64,000 nt of DNA, taken from the NCBI RefSeq assembly GCF_020991275.1, contig NZ_JAJLQY010000001.1, positions 1-64,000 of the forward strand, read 5' to 3'. Positions 45,239 through 54,664 of this stretch are shown here, one piece after another. Numbering within the stretch: the first letter of the stretch is position 1; each line of letters opens with the position of its first letter. The stretch is from Actinocorallia sp. API 0066. GTDB lineage: Bacteria; Actinomycetota; Actinomycetes; Streptosporangiales; Streptosporangiaceae. The notes beneath the pieces were generated by a model. That model saw nothing but the letters and a program-made list of their open reading frames with translations, was not told the DNA's origin and ran no database searches. A program made the position numbers and the translations under genes.

Positions 45239-46765
45239 ATGACACGCAGTTCCCTCGCCGTGGGCGTCGCCCTGCTTACGGCGGTCGCCCTCCTCCCCGC
45301 CACACCGGCGCAGGCCGCGCCGCAGCAGCGCACGGTCAAGGTGCGCAGCTTCGACGGCGTACGCATCACCACCCACTTCTTCCGTGCCCCCGGCCTGAAG
45401 AAGGGCGAACGGCGTCCCGTCGTGCTGCTCGGCCACGGATGGGCGGGCCGTGGCGAGACCAAGCGCAAGGAAGGGCAACTCGGGTACCTCCTGAAGGCCG
45501 GATACAACGTCGTCACCTGGAACGCGCGAGGGTTCGGCTCGGGTGGACGTGCCAACGTCGACGACCCGCGCGTGGAAGGCCGCGACATGAAGCGGCTCAT
45601 CAACTGGATCGCCAGGCAGCCCGAGGTGAAGCTCGACAGGAAGGGCGATCCAAGGCTCGGCATGGCGGGTGGCTCCTACGGCGGCGCGATCCAACTCGTG
45701 ACGGCGGGACTCGACCGCCGGGTGGACGTGATCGTCCCGACCATCGCCTTCCACAACCTCGTGGACACCCTGTACACGGACGGCTTCTTCCGGGCGGGCT
45801 GGGGACTCCTGCTCTGCTCGGCGGGCCTACGCGGCGGCAACAAGCTCGCGTGGCAGGTCGAGAAGGGCTGCGTCACCGGGCTGGCCAGCGGCGAGATCCC
45901 CGGCGACGTCGAGCGCTGGTTCCGCGAGCACGGGCCAGCCCACCTCGTGAAGCGCATCAAGGTGCCTACGCTGGTGCTTCAGGGCACCGTGGACACGCTG
46001 TTCACGCTGCGCCAAGGGGTCGCGACCTACAAGCAGGTCAAGGCCAACGGGGCGCCCGCCAAGATGGTCTGGTTCTGCGGCGGCCACGGCGCCTGTAAGA
46101 CGAACGACGGGCCTGACGACCACCTGGAGAAGGCCACCCTTGCCTGGTTCGCCCGGTACCTGAAGGGCGACCGGAGCGTGGACACGGGTCCGGGCTTCGA
46201 GTACATTGACCAGCACGGCGTCTACCGGGGCGCGCCCTCCTACCCGCCTGCCTCGGCGGGCTCCCTGGACGCGCGGGGTACGGGCGCGCTGAAGTTCTCG
46301 CGAGCCGACGTCTTCCCTTACCTGTCGCAGGAGCAGGAGGCGCCTTCCGGGCCGCTGCCCGTGCCGTCCTACGTGGTGGCGGCGGAGCCCGCGAAGAAGG
46401 CGGTGAACGTCCCGATCCCCGCGCCGTCCGGCGGGGCACAGGCGGTCGGGTCGCCTCAGGTGACGCTGCACTACAAGGGCACCGCGAAGAAGGCGAGGAC
46501 CGCCCTGTTCGCGCAGATCGTGGACCGTAGGAGCGGGCTCGTCCTGGGCAACCAGGCGACGCCGCTGCCTGTCGTGCTCGATGGCAGGCCGCGCACGGTG
46601 ACGCGCGAGCTGGAGGCGATCGCGCACACGCTCACCCCGAACGCGGACCTCGTGCTGCAGATCGTCCCGATCACCGGGCTGTTCGACTGGCAGCGGTCGG
46701 CGGGCTCGGTCGAGCTGGAGGCGAAGATCAGCGTCCCGCTGTCGCATCCGGGGCCGCGCCTGTAA
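45239..46765 (+). CDS. Secreted alpha/beta hydrolase (CocE/X-Pro dipeptidyl-peptidase S15-like)
   Basis: 508 aa. A signal peptide is evident: MTRSSLAVGVALLTAVALLP then ATPAQA-AP. The hydrolase core has VVLLGHGWAG, the nucleophile elbow GMAGGSYGGAIQ, the acid residue in LVLQGTVDTLF and the His in FCGGHGACK. A C-terminal beta-rich domain (VPSYVVAAEPAKKAVNV and LTPNADLVLQIVPITGLFDW) follows, as in CocE/S15 proteins. It probably hydrolyses peptides or esters outside the cell. I chose the ATG at 45239; upstream extension has no signal. A strong hairpin follows the stop. Confidence 0.85.
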   Translation: MTRSSLAVGVALLTAVALLPATPAQAAPQQRTVKVRSFDGVRITTHFFRAPGLKKGERRPVVLLGHGWAGRGETKRKEGQLGYLLKAGYNVVTWNARGFGSGGRANVDDPRVEGRDMKRLINWIARQPEVKLDRKGDPRLGMAGGSYGGAIQLVTAGLDRRVDVIVPTIAFHNLVDTLYTDGFFRAGWGLLLCSAGLRGGNKLAWQVEKGCVTGLASGEIPGDVERWFREHGPAHLVKRIKVPTLVLQGTVDTLFTLRQGVATYKQVKANGAPAKMVWFCGGHGACKTNDGPDDHLEKATLAWFARYLKGDRSVDTGPGFEYIDQHGVYRGAPSYPPASAGSLDARGTGALKFSRADVFPYLSQEQEAPSGPLPVPSYVVAAEPAKKAVNVPIPAPSGGAQAVGSPQVTLHYKGTAKKARTALFAQIVDRRSGLVLGNQATPLPVVLDGRPRTVTRELEAIAHTLTPNADLVLQIVPITGLFDWQRSAGSVELEAKISVPLSHPGPRL

Positions 46766-46777
46766 GCGCTCGTAGAT

Positions 46778-46810
46778 AAGGGCGATGCCTCGTGGGGAGG
46801 CATCGCCCTT
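46778..46810. terminator. Bidirectional hairpin terminator
   Basis: Perfect 14-bp stem, 46778-46791 with 46797-46810, loop of 5 nt, between the converging hydrolase and TPR genes. The arms end in AAGGG/CCCTT, so either strand would finish with a short U tract. Confidence 0.8.
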
Positions 46811-46831
46811 GTCATGCGCTGGCGGGGCGCG

Positions 46832-47185
46832 TTACAGGCCCCAGAGGTCGGCCATCCGGAGGTGCGGGACGGCTTCGGCGTCCCTGCTCTGCCGCTGCAG
46901 GGTGCGGCCCAGCATCAGGTGCGCGTACGCCTCGGTCGGGTCGAGGTCGAGGACGGCGCGCAGCTCGGCCTCCGCCCTACGCAGCTGCGCGGAGTGGAAG
47001 TAGGCGCGGGCCAGAAGCAGCCGGGTCGCGACCTGGCCGGGGAACTCCTCGGCGAGGGGCGTGAGCAGCTCGATCGCGGAGCGGTAGTCCTTGGCCGTGA
47101 AGAACGCGGTGGCGCGCTCCCAGCGGTCCGCCGGGGCGCCCGTCGTCGCACCGGTGAACCCGGCGATGTTCGGGAAAGTCCGCAT
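46832..47185 (-). CDS. Small TPR protein
   Basis: 117 aa from the ATG at 47185 with the strong site AAGGAGG upstream. After an N-terminal MRTFPNIAGFTG, helices form about three TPR units: WERATAFFTAKDYRSAIELL, RLLLARAYFHSAQLRRAEAE, AYAHLMLGRTLQRQSRDAEA, ending LRMADLWGL. Such proteins are widespread in actinomycetes; no partner is evident. The frame stays open far to the right, but that extension is antisense to the ABC genes. Confidence 0.85.
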   Translation of the reverse strand: MRTFPNIAGFTGATTGAPADRWERATAFFTAKDYRSAIELLTPLAEEFPGQVATRLLLARAYFHSAQLRRAEAELRAVLDLDPTEAYAHLMLGRTLQRQSRDAEAVPHLRMADLWGL

Positions 47186-47288
47186 GCTTCCTCCTTCGTG
47201 ACGTCCGAACGCTCCGGGCCGCCGGGATATTTCCCCTGGTGGGAAGGGGTGTGTCGGGAATCTCCATGATTCGTGGTGGTATGGGGTC

Positions 47289-47900
47289 ATGGACGCGGTG
47301 GTGGCCGACGGCCTCCTCAGGGACTTCGGCGGCGGTAGGCGCGTAGGCCCGGTGGGCTTCACGGTGCGCGCAGGCGAACTCGTCGCCCTACGCGGCTCGA
47401 ACGGCGCCGGTAAATCGACGATCCTGCGCGCCGTCTGCGGTGAGGAAAGGCCGGACGCGGGCTCCGTCCACGTGCTGGGCCGCGCCCCCCGCCGCGCCGC
47501 CTCCTGGTTCCGCACCGAGGTCGGCGTGCTGGAGGACCGCAGCGCCTTCCCCGACCTGACCGTCCGCGAGCACCTCGAACTCGTCGCCGTAGGGCACGGC
47601 CTCGGCGCCGAGCGGGCCGCGTCCGTCGCGGCGGCCTGCCGCCTCGCCGACCACGCCGACCTGAGCCCGCACAAGCTGAGCAGCGGCCTGCGCCAGCTCT
47701 TCGCCCTCGCCGCGATCCTCATCCCCGAGCGCACCCGCCTGCTCGTCCTCGACGAGCCGGAACGCCACCTGGACGCCCGCGCGCGCACCTGGCTCGCCGC
47801 CACCCTGCGCGCCCGCGCCGCGACCGGCACCGCCGTCCTCACCGCCACCCACGCCCCCGAACTCGCGGCCGCCGCCACCCGCGCCGTCACCCTCGCGTGA
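47289..47900 (+). CDS. ABC transporter ATP-binding protein
   Basis: 203 aa, short for the family. Walker A is LRGSNGAGKSTILRAV, the signature segment HKLSSGLRQLFALA is a divergent LSGGQ, and Walker B is LLVLDEPERHLD. The switch His is in TATHAPELAA. Its stop overlaps the permease start by 4 nt, so the two genes form an exporter-type unit of unknown substrate. Confidence 0.88.
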   Translation: MDAVVADGLLRDFGGGRRVGPVGFTVRAGELVALRGSNGAGKSTILRAVCGEERPDAGSVHVLGRAPRRAASWFRTEVGVLEDRSAFPDLTVREHLELVAVGHGLGAERAASVAAACRLADHADLSPHKLSSGLRQLFALAAILIPERTRLLVLDEPERHLDARARTWLAATLRARAATGTAVLTATHAPELAAAATRAVTLA

Positions 47901-49357
47901 CCCCGCCGACGAGCGTCCGGGTGCCTCGGCGGCGGGCGAAGGGGGCGGTGGCGTACCGGGTGTACGTGGTGCTGCTGTGTGTTGGGTTGGCGACGGTGGT
48001 GGGCGGCGGGTGGGTGCGGGACGCGCTGGCGGCGGACGTCGCGGCGACGCGGGCGGCGGCGGCCGTGCCGTTCGGGGTGGCGGCGGTGGCGTTGACGGCG
48101 CTGTGGGGCGCGGTGCGGGAGGGCGCGCTGCGCGGGCCGGTCTCGGTGCCGGGGCCGGTGATCGACTGGGTGCTGACGTCGCCCGTGAGCTGGGAGCGGG
48201 TCCTGGGCGGCGCGTATGCCCGTGACGTCCTCGCGCGCGCGCTCGTGGGGGCGGCGGGCTGCGTCGCGCTGCTCCTGGTGCTGCGCGCGACGGTCCTTCC
48301 GATCGCGCCCGGCGCTCTGGGGCCGCTGCTCTGGGCCGCGTTGGCGGGGGCTTTCCTTGGCGCGCTCTCCGCCGGGCTCCGGGCGCTCGACCTTGCACCC
48401 CGAACCCTGTACTTCGTGCTCCCGCTGGCCCTCCTTGCCGTGGCCGCCGCCCTCACCTGGACGGCCGGGTTGTGGCTGGGTCCGTGGGGGTGGGCGGGGA
48501 TCGTCCTCGCGGGCGAGGAGGGGGCGCCGGTGGCGCTGGCGCTGCTGGGGGCGACGGCCCTGGGCGCCGTCGTGGTGGGCGGAAGGCGGCTCTTCCGGGT
48601 GGGGTTCAAGGAACTGCGGCGTGGGGCGGAGGTGACGGCGGCCGTCAAGGGCGGTCTGTGGGTGACCGATCCAGGGTGGGCCGGTGTGGTCGGGGAGGGC
48701 AGGAAGGCGGAGAAGGCGGGACGCGTCCGGTTGCCCGTGCCCAGACGCGGGTGGCTGCTCGCACCCTGGCGGGACGCGGTGGGGCTGCTCCGGGACGGGG
48801 AAGGCTGCGTCCGTGCTGCGGCGCTGCTCGTCGTCGCGTTCGTCGCCGTAGGGCAGGGCGGGAACCTCTGGCTCGCGGTCGGATGCGGCTGCCTCTACCT
48901 CGCGGCTTCGGCGCTGCTGGACGGGGCGCGGATGTGCGCGCTCCAGCCCGCGCGCGCACGGTTCTTCCCGGGCCCGCCGCCGATGGTGGCGCTCGCGCTC
49001 GGGGTGACGCCGCTGCTCGTCGCGGGAGCGCTGGCGCTGCCTGCGGGGGTGGCGCTGGCGCTGCTGGGGGTCGACCCCGTGGGGCTCGCCTGGGCGGTCG
49101 GGCTGCTGCCCGCGGCCGTCGGCGCGGCGCTCGCGGGTGCTTATCGCGGCCAGATGCCGCCGACGCTGCTTGCGGGGTTCGACACGCCCTTCGGCAACAG
49201 CGCGGGCTTCCAGGTGGTGTTCTGGCACGGGGCGGGGCCGTTGGCGCTGTTCGGCGCGGCGCTGGGCGCTGCCGGATGGGGGGTGCCCGCGCTCGTCGCG
49301 GCGACGGTGGGGATCGGAGTGTGGGCGTCCCGCAGGGGCGCCCGTGCGTTCGTCTGA
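47897..49357 (+). CDS. Polytopic membrane protein, ABC permease partner
   Basis: 486 aa starting GTG at 47897. It has about ten hydrophobic segments, for example VYVVLLCVGLATVVGG, LVGAAGCVALLLVLRA, PLALLAVAAALTWTAGLW, LALGVTPLLVAGALALPAGV and VPALVAATVGIGVWAS. A basic cytoplasmic loop lies near residues 215-275. The coupling to the ATPase gene and the size fit an actinobacterial exporter subunit. I see no motif that predicts the substrate. Confidence 0.78.
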   Translation: MTPPTSVRVPRRRAKGAVAYRVYVVLLCVGLATVVGGGWVRDALAADVAATRAAAAVPFGVAAVALTALWGAVREGALRGPVSVPGPVIDWVLTSPVSWERVLGGAYARDVLARALVGAAGCVALLLVLRATVLPIAPGALGPLLWAALAGAFLGALSAGLRALDLAPRTLYFVLPLALLAVAAALTWTAGLWLGPWGWAGIVLAGEEGAPVALALLGATALGAVVVGGRRLFRVGFKELRRGAEVTAAVKGGLWVTDPGWAGVVGEGRKAEKAGRVRLPVPRRGWLLAPWRDAVGLLRDGEGCVRAAALLVVAFVAVGQGGNLWLAVGCGCLYLAASALLDGARMCALQPARARFFPGPPPMVALALGVTPLLVAGALALPAGVALALLGVDPVGLAWAVGLLPAAVGAALAGAYRGQMPPTLLAGFDTPFGNSAGFQVVFWHGAGPLALFGAALGAAGWGVPALVAATVGIGVWASRRGARAFV

Positions 49358-49361
49358 GGGC

Positions 49362-50252
49362 TCAGGGGGTGGTCGCCGGGGCGAGGATGCCCGCGGTGCG
49401 CTGGCGCGCGCGTGCGGCCTGCCAGAGGCGGGACCAGCGGGCGTCGAGGTGGCGGTCGATCCGTGACGACGGGGGGTTGGGGTTGCCGGGGAAGGAGTGG
49501 GAGCGGGCGAACTCCTTGGCCAGCCGCTCCGGGTCAAGGATGTGGGCCGCCCAACGCGAGCCTTCGGCCGGGTCGTGGACGAGTTCCTCGTAGTCGAGGA
49601 AAGCGACACGGTCCAGGGGGAGCCGCGCGGTGGCGCGCAGCATGCCGAGCACCCGCAGCCGCAGGTTCCAGCGGCCGACGAGGCTGAGGAGCGCGGCGCC
49701 GGGACGGGTGAGCTGGGCGCGGATCGCCAGCCGGACGACGCGGCTGTGGCCGGTCAGCGCCATCCCGTAGGCGGTGCTGCGGGCGCCCCGGGCGAGCGCC
49801 CGGTCGGCGCTGCCGTAGATCCCGGCGAGCGGCCTGCGGGTGAGGATGATCCGGGCGTCGGGGAAGCAGCGCAGGAGGAGCGCCTCCCGGCCGGTGTCCG
49901 ACGGGTTCTTCAGGACCGCCACACCGGCCCGCCGCTTGATCTCCTCCGCGACGCGTCCAAGGAGGCCCGCTCCGCGCGGATGGAAGCGCGACGACAGCAG
50001 CCCCGACACCTTCTGGTCCACCAGGAGCCAGCCGTACTCCTCGGGCGTGTCCGCGCGGACGGGCCTGGCGTCCACCCCGCGGTCCACCGGTTCCGGCGCC
50101 TCGACCAGCGCGTTCAGCCGGGTCGCGAGTCCGGGCGAGCCATGCCTGACCAGGTCGCCGACGGTGAAGGGCGCGCCCCCCGACGCCGCCGCGACCGCCT
50201 CAAGCAGCACCGTGGTGCCGCTTCGGTTGAATCCGCTCACGAATACGATCAA
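49362..50252 (-). CDS. Sulfotransferase-family protein
   Basis: 296 aa if translation starts at the TTG at 50252 (GGGAG 6 nt upstream); a GTG at 50327 would add 25 residues without family pattern. The 5'-phosphosulfate loop is FVSGFNRSGTTVLLEAV, with the Arg-Ser-Gly-Thr-Thr core. The 3'-phosphate region fits IILTRRPLAGIYGSADRAL. FLDYEELVHDP matches the C-terminal part of the family. It would transfer sulfate from PAPS to an unknown acceptor. Confidence 0.78.
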   Translation of the reverse strand: MIVFVSGFNRSGTTVLLEAVAAASGGAPFTVGDLVRHGSPGLATRLNALVEAPEPVDRGVDARPVRADTPEEYGWLLVDQKVSGLLSSRFHPRGAGLLGRVAEEIKRRAGVAVLKNPSDTGREALLLRCFPDARIILTRRPLAGIYGSADRALARGARSTAYGMALTGHSRVVRLAIRAQLTRPGAALLSLVGRWNLRLRVLGMLRATARLPLDRVAFLDYEELVHDPAEGSRWAAHILDPERLAKEFARSHSFPGNPNPPSSRIDRHLDARWSRLWQAARARQRTAGILAPATTP

Positions 50253-50397
50253 AATGCTCTCCCGGCGCGTGGTGCGAACACACAAGGAAGAATCTTCGGA
50301 TCGCCATAGAAGCTGGATTCTCAGCACCTATCTAGCTTGTTACTGACAAATTTCACAATATTACGACGCCCCACACTTGACACTCAGTGCCATATTG

Positions 50398-50538
50398 TCA
50401 ACCGAGGACCAGCCGCACCGCCGCCGCGAAGGTGGCGCCGCAGAGTAGGAGTGCCCCGGCGACGCCCAGGGTGATGATCTTCACGAGGTGCTTCGGGGTC
50501 GTCTTGGGCGACGTTGCTTGTCCGGTTCTGTCCGTCAT
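50398..50538 (-). CDS. 46-aa single-TM protein
   Basis: Starts ATG at 50538 with GGAGGTA 5 nt upstream and ends TGA at 50400-50398. The sequence begins MTDRTGQATSPKTTPKHLVK and continues with one hydrophobic helix, IITLGVAGALLLCGATFAAA, and a short VRLVLG tail. The strong ribosome site and clean membrane helix make it a credible small protein. Function unknown. Confidence 0.65.
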   Translation of the reverse strand: MTDRTGQATSPKTTPKHLVKIITLGVAGALLLCGATFAAAVRLVLG

Positions 50539-50729
50539 GGGGGTACCTCCACTGGCTTGACGTCCGTGAAGCCCGGACGCGTTGCGCAGAACGCACGATC
50601 AGGCGTAACCCATCGGGGCGACTGTCCGTTTATCCTGGGCCCACACAACATGAGAGGAGGGCTGGTGTCCGTGGACTCGGACCCCGGTCATAGACGGACG
50701 CGACCGAAGAAGGCTCGGGAGGTGGGCCG

Positions 50730-52064
50730 GTGACGGTCGCGCTCGGCCTTCTCGCGGTCGTCCTGTTGACCGCAGCCACGGGTTACTTCGTGGCCCAGGA
50801 GTTCGCTTACGTCACCTCTGACAGGCTCGCCCTGCAGGAGGCGGCCGAAGGAGGGGACAAGAAGGCGGCCAGAGCCGTCAAGGTCCTGGAACGCCTGTCG
50901 TTCATGCTGTCGGGCGCGCAGCTCGGCATCACGGTGACGACCCTCGTCGTCGGATTCATCGCCAAGCCCGCCATCGCCGGGGTGGTCGAGCCGCCCCTGC
51001 ACGCGGTCGGCATCCCCGAGGCGGCCATCGGAGGCATCGCCTTCGGTCTCGCGTTCGTCATCGCCTTGGTGATCCAGATGGTGCTGGGCGAGCTCTTCCC
51101 CAAGAACCTCTCGCTGGCCAGGCCCGAGACCCTGGCGCGCGCGCTGGCGCCGTCCACCCTTGTGTACCTGAAGCTGGCGGGGCCGCTGATCGTCCTGTTC
51201 GACTCGGCTGCCAACCGCCTGCTGCGATCCGTCGGGATCGAACCCGTGGAGGAGCTGCACCATGGCGCGACCCTGGAGGAGCTCGGTCTGATCATCGGCG
51301 AGTCCGAGAAGCACCTCGCGCACGGCCACGTCGACCTGCTGGAGCGGGCGCTCGTCTTCTCCGACCGGACGGCGCGCGACGCGATGGTGCCGCGCGTCGA
51401 CGTCACCACGCTGGAAGCCACCGCGACGCTCCCCGAGGTCACCGAGGTGATCGCCGCACACGGCCACACCCACTACCCGGTCGTCGGGGAGCGGGTGGAC
51501 GACATCGTGGGCGTCCTCGGCCTGCCCGAGCTGATGCCGGTGCCGCACGACGACCCCCGCCTCGCGGGCGACCTCGCGCGGCCCGCCCTCGTCGTCCCGA
51601 CGACGCTGCCGCTGCCCGCCGTCTTCGCGCAGATGCAGGCGCGCGGCGACGAGGTGGCCTGTGTCATCGACGAGTACGGCGGCTTCGCCGGACTGATCAC
51701 CCTGGAGGACGTCGCTGAGGAGCTCGTAGGCGAGATCTCCGACGAGGACGACGAGGACGAGCCGCTCGCCCGTGTCGTCGCGGGCTGGTGGCACACCGAC
51801 GCGGGCCTGCGGATCGACGAGATCGAGCAGCTCACCGGCCTACGCCTGCCCGAAGGCGACGACTACGAGACCGTCGCGGGCCTACTCCAGCAGCGGCTCG
51901 GCCGGATCGCAGGGCCGGGCGACCGGGTGGAGGTGGACGGCCTGCTCGTCGAGGTCCTGTCGGTCGACCACCACGTCGCCGACGAGATCCGGCTCCGCAC
52001 GGTGCCCGCGGAGGCCCCTGAGCCCGAGCCTGAGCCCGCGCCGGTCCGGGAGGCGGCCCGATGA
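50730..52064 (+). CDS. CNNM/CorC-type membrane protein (DUF21 + CBS pair + CorC_HlyC)
   Basis: 444 aa from the GTG at 50730. The N-terminal DUF21 membrane domain has FVAQEFAYVTSDRLAL, LSGAQLGITVTTLVVGF and VLGELFPKNLSLARPE. A CBS pair follows (AMVPRVDVTTLEATATLPEV, CVIDEYGGFAGLITLEDVAE) and a C-terminal CorC_HlyC domain with the GDRVEVDGLLVEVLSVD pattern. Family members are implicated in magnesium/cobalt efflux or resistance. It overlaps the next, related gene by 4 nt. Confidence 0.9.
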   Translation: MTVALGLLAVVLLTAATGYFVAQEFAYVTSDRLALQEAAEGGDKKAARAVKVLERLSFMLSGAQLGITVTTLVVGFIAKPAIAGVVEPPLHAVGIPEAAIGGIAFGLAFVIALVIQMVLGELFPKNLSLARPETLARALAPSTLVYLKLAGPLIVLFDSAANRLLRSVGIEPVEELHHGATLEELGLIIGESEKHLAHGHVDLLERALVFSDRTARDAMVPRVDVTTLEATATLPEVTEVIAAHGHTHYPVVGERVDDIVGVLGLPELMPVPHDDPRLAGDLARPALVVPTTLPLPAVFAQMQARGDEVACVIDEYGGFAGLITLEDVAEELVGEISDEDDEDEPLARVVAGWWHTDAGLRIDEIEQLTGLRLPEGDDYETVAGLLQQRLGRIAGPGDRVEVDGLLVEVLSVDHHVADEIRLRTVPAEAPEPEPEPAPVREAAR

Positions 52065-53077
52065 GCCTGACGACCGGCCTCGTCCTCACCGTGCTCCTCC
52101 TGGCCGGGAACGGCTTCTTCGTCGCCGCCGAGTTCGCGCTCGTCGCGGCCAAGCGGCCCCGCCTGGAGCAGGCCGCCGAGAGCGGCAGCCGCGCCGCCGC
52201 GCAGGCCGTCGCGGGCATCCGCGAGCTGTCGCTGATGCTCGCGGGCGCCCAGCTCGGCATCACGATCTGCTCGCTGGGCCTCGGCGTGGTGTCCGAACCG
52301 CTCATCGCCTCGGTGCTGACCCCGCTGTTCCACGACATCGGGCTGTCCGACGCGGTAGCGCACGGCGTCTCCTTCGTCATCGCGCTCGCGCTGGTGACGT
52401 TCCTGCACATGGTCGTGGGGGAGATGGCGCCCAAGTCGTGGGCGATCGCGCGTCCCGAACGCTCCGCTCTGCTGCTGGCGCTGCCGTTCCGCGCCTTCGC
52501 CTGGCTGTTCCGCCCTGTGCTGACGGCCTTGAACCAGCTCACCAACCGGCTGCTACGCCTCATCGGGGTGGAGCCGCGCGACGAGATGGAGGTGTCCCGC
52601 ACCCCGGAGCAGCTAAGGCACCTCGTGGAGGAGTCGCGCCGCCTGGGGCTCATCGAGGAGGCCGACAAGAACCTCCTCGCCAAAGCCCTGGACGCACCCA
52701 AAACGGGCCTCGGCGACCTCGTGATCCCGCTCGCGGAGGCCGTCACGGTGCCCGCCTCCGCGCTGCCTCAAGAGGTCATCGACAGGGCGACGGGAGCGGG
52801 CGTCACAAGGCTGCTGCTCCAGGGCGACGACGGCGAGGTGACGGGCGTCGTGCACGCCCGTGAGGCGTACCTGGCCCGCGCGCGCGGCACCCTCCCGGCG
52901 GCCGAGTCGGTGGCGCACCCGATCCCGGTGGTGGCGCACGACATCGCCGTCGCCGACGCCGTCTCCGACCTGCGGCTGCACCACAGCCAGCTCGCGCTGG
53001 TACGGGACGGCGCTGGCACGATCACCGGCCTGATCACCCTCGACGACCTGCTGACGAGGCTGCTGGCACCCGCCTGA
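52061..53077 (+). CDS. CNNM-type membrane protein lacking the CorC_HlyC domain
   Basis: 338 aa, paralogous to the upstream gene: FFVAAEFALVAAKRPRLEQA, LAGAQLGITICSLGLG, VVGEMAPKSWAIARPERS. The CBS part is present (DLVIPLAEAVTVPASALPQE and TITGLITLDDLL), but the protein ends there. Pairs of one long and one short DUF21-CBS protein are common in actinomycetes and probably form a heteromer. It converges with the methyltransferase gene, one base apart. Confidence 0.9.
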   Translation: MSLTTGLVLTVLLLAGNGFFVAAEFALVAAKRPRLEQAAESGSRAAAQAVAGIRELSLMLAGAQLGITICSLGLGVVSEPLIASVLTPLFHDIGLSDAVAHGVSFVIALALVTFLHMVVGEMAPKSWAIARPERSALLLALPFRAFAWLFRPVLTALNQLTNRLLRLIGVEPRDEMEVSRTPEQLRHLVEESRRLGLIEEADKNLLAKALDAPKTGLGDLVIPLAEAVTVPASALPQEVIDRATGAGVTRLLLQGDDGEVTGVVHAREAYLARARGTLPAAESVAHPIPVVAHDIAVADAVSDLRLHHSQLALVRDGAGTITGLITLDDLLTRLLAPA

Positions 53078-53078
53078 C

Positions 53079-53903
53079 CTACGGCTTGCGGGCCGCCCCG
53101 CCGACCATAAACCCGGCGGCCCGCGCGGCCAGGGGGTTGTCCGGCCGCCAGCGCGGCAGGTGGACGAGCCCGGGGGCGACGGCCTCCAGGCCGTCGAAGT
53201 AGCGCAGGACGTCGCCGGTGGTACGGGCGCCGTCCTCCTCGGTGCTCAGGACGCGCTGGTAGATCTCCACGATGGGCTGGGCGAGATCCGGCCTGCCGTC
53301 GAACACCACGTGCGCGATGCCCAGGTGGCTGCCAGGCGCGAGCGCCGCCATGACCTCCCGGACGCCCGCGTAAGGCCCGGCGACGTCAGGCAGGAACTGG
53401 AGGGTGCCGAGCGCCAGCACCCCGACGGGCTTGTCGAAGTCCAGGAGGCCGCGCACGGAGGGGTCGGCGAGCAGCGCTTTCGCGGCGGTGACGCAGCCGT
53501 CGACCACCGCCGTCCCGGGCGCCCCGCCCAGCAGGGCCCGCGCGTGCGCCAGGACGACAAGGTCGGTGTTGACGTAGACGACCCGCGCCGACCCGTCCAC
53601 GGCGTGCGCGATCTGGTGCGTGGCGTCACGCGTCGGCAGCCCGGACCCGAGGTCGAGGAACTGCCGGACCCCCTCACCGAGCAGATAACGCACGAGCCGC
53701 CGCCGGAAGTCCTGCATCTGCTCGGCCATCGGCTTGATCTCGGGCGCGAGCTCCAGCAGCGCGTCCGCCACCTCCCGATCGACGGCGAAATTGTCCTTCC
53801 CGCCCAGAAAGTAGTCGTTCATCCGCGCGACGTTCGGAACCGTCCGGTCCAGATCGCGCTCGGCCCGCGCCCCCTCGCCCTCCGCCACCACCCACCCCCT
53901 CAT
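53079..53903 (-). CDS. DUF574 SAM-dependent methyltransferase-like protein
   Basis: 274 aa. The signature NVARMNDYFLGGKDNFAVDR at the N-terminus and QFLDLGSGLPTRDATHQIA (SAM loop), VVYVNTDLVVLAHARALL and DFDKPVGVLALGTLQFLPDV are diagnostic of the actinobacterial DUF574 family. No substrate is known; paralogues are numerous in such genomes. Confidence 0.9.
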   Translation of the reverse strand: MRGWVVAEGEGARAERDLDRTVPNVARMNDYFLGGKDNFAVDREVADALLELAPEIKPMAEQMQDFRRRLVRYLLGEGVRQFLDLGSGLPTRDATHQIAHAVDGSARVVYVNTDLVVLAHARALLGGAPGTAVVDGCVTAAKALLADPSVRGLLDFDKPVGVLALGTLQFLPDVAGPYAGVREVMAALAPGSHLGIAHVVFDGRPDLAQPIVEIYQRVLSTEEDGARTTGDVLRYFDGLEAVAPGLVHLPRWRPDNPLAARAAGFMVGGAARKP

Positions 53904-54051
53904 CGCCGGACCGCAACATATACCTCACTCTCCGACGCCCCCACCAGATCCCCGGTTCACCCCAAACCCAGACACCCACCCCCATCTGGTCGAATGGCCG
54001 CCTTGTCGTATGCGCACTCGGGCATTTCGGGACTTTGGTCCCGCCTTCCTC

Positions 54052-54664
54052 TCAGGGTGCGGTCAGCAGCAACACCATGACGATCGTCTGTATCGCCCAC
54101 AACACGACGAGCCCTGCGGCGATAGCCGACTTGTTCCCCCGCACCCACTCGGACGCCAACGAGAACAGGCTCTCCTCTTCGTTCGGATCGACCCGGTTGA
54201 CGAGCCCACGGCCGTGCGGCGCCGCCGTGCCCGTGAACTCGGGCCGGTACTCGGCCTGGGCGAACCGGGCGGCGAGGCCGGGCGAGGTCGTCGAGGCACT
54301 CCGACAGCGTGTTGATGGCGACCGCGCTGTCCACCACGCGCGGAGGGCACGCCTCGGTTATCGCGTGCTGCTCCCGGGTGCGCTGGCCGCCGAACCCGTG
54401 CACCGAGACCCGGGTGCGGTCGCTGAGCGCCCCGGACGCGATGCGCTTGGCGGCGCCGACCTCACGCGCGAGATCCTCGGGCCGGATGCTCCCCGACAGG
54501 TCCACCAGGATCGCGATATCGAGGACCGTGGGTTCCGGCTCGGGGGCCGCGACCGCCGGGGCCGTCGGGGAGACGACGGCGAGCGGGGCCGCGACGAGGA
54601 GCACGGCGGCGGCGAGGTGGAGCGCTCGGCGGAGGGGGCCGGGCCCTGGGTACTGCGTCATCAT
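54052..54664 (-). pseudogene. Secreted vWA-domain protein, internal deletion and frameshift
   Basis: Begins MMTQYPGPGPLRRALHLAAA with a signal peptide and starts a vWA domain: VLDIAILVDLSGSIRPEDLA. After LSECLDDLA the frame becomes Arg/Pro-rich nonsense. In another frame the real C-terminus resumes as ARFAQAEYRPEFTGTAAPHG, a linker, and a TM helix AIAAGLVVLWAIQTIVMVLL ending LLTAP. The rest of the vWA domain, including the later MIDAS residues, is missing between them. AAGGAA precedes the start. Confidence 0.65.

Noticed and set aside
46832-49609. A 925-codon minus-strand frame
   Set aside because: Only the first 354 bp from 47185 leftward, with a strong ribosome site and TPR motifs, is a real gene; the remainder is antisense to the ABC exporter genes.
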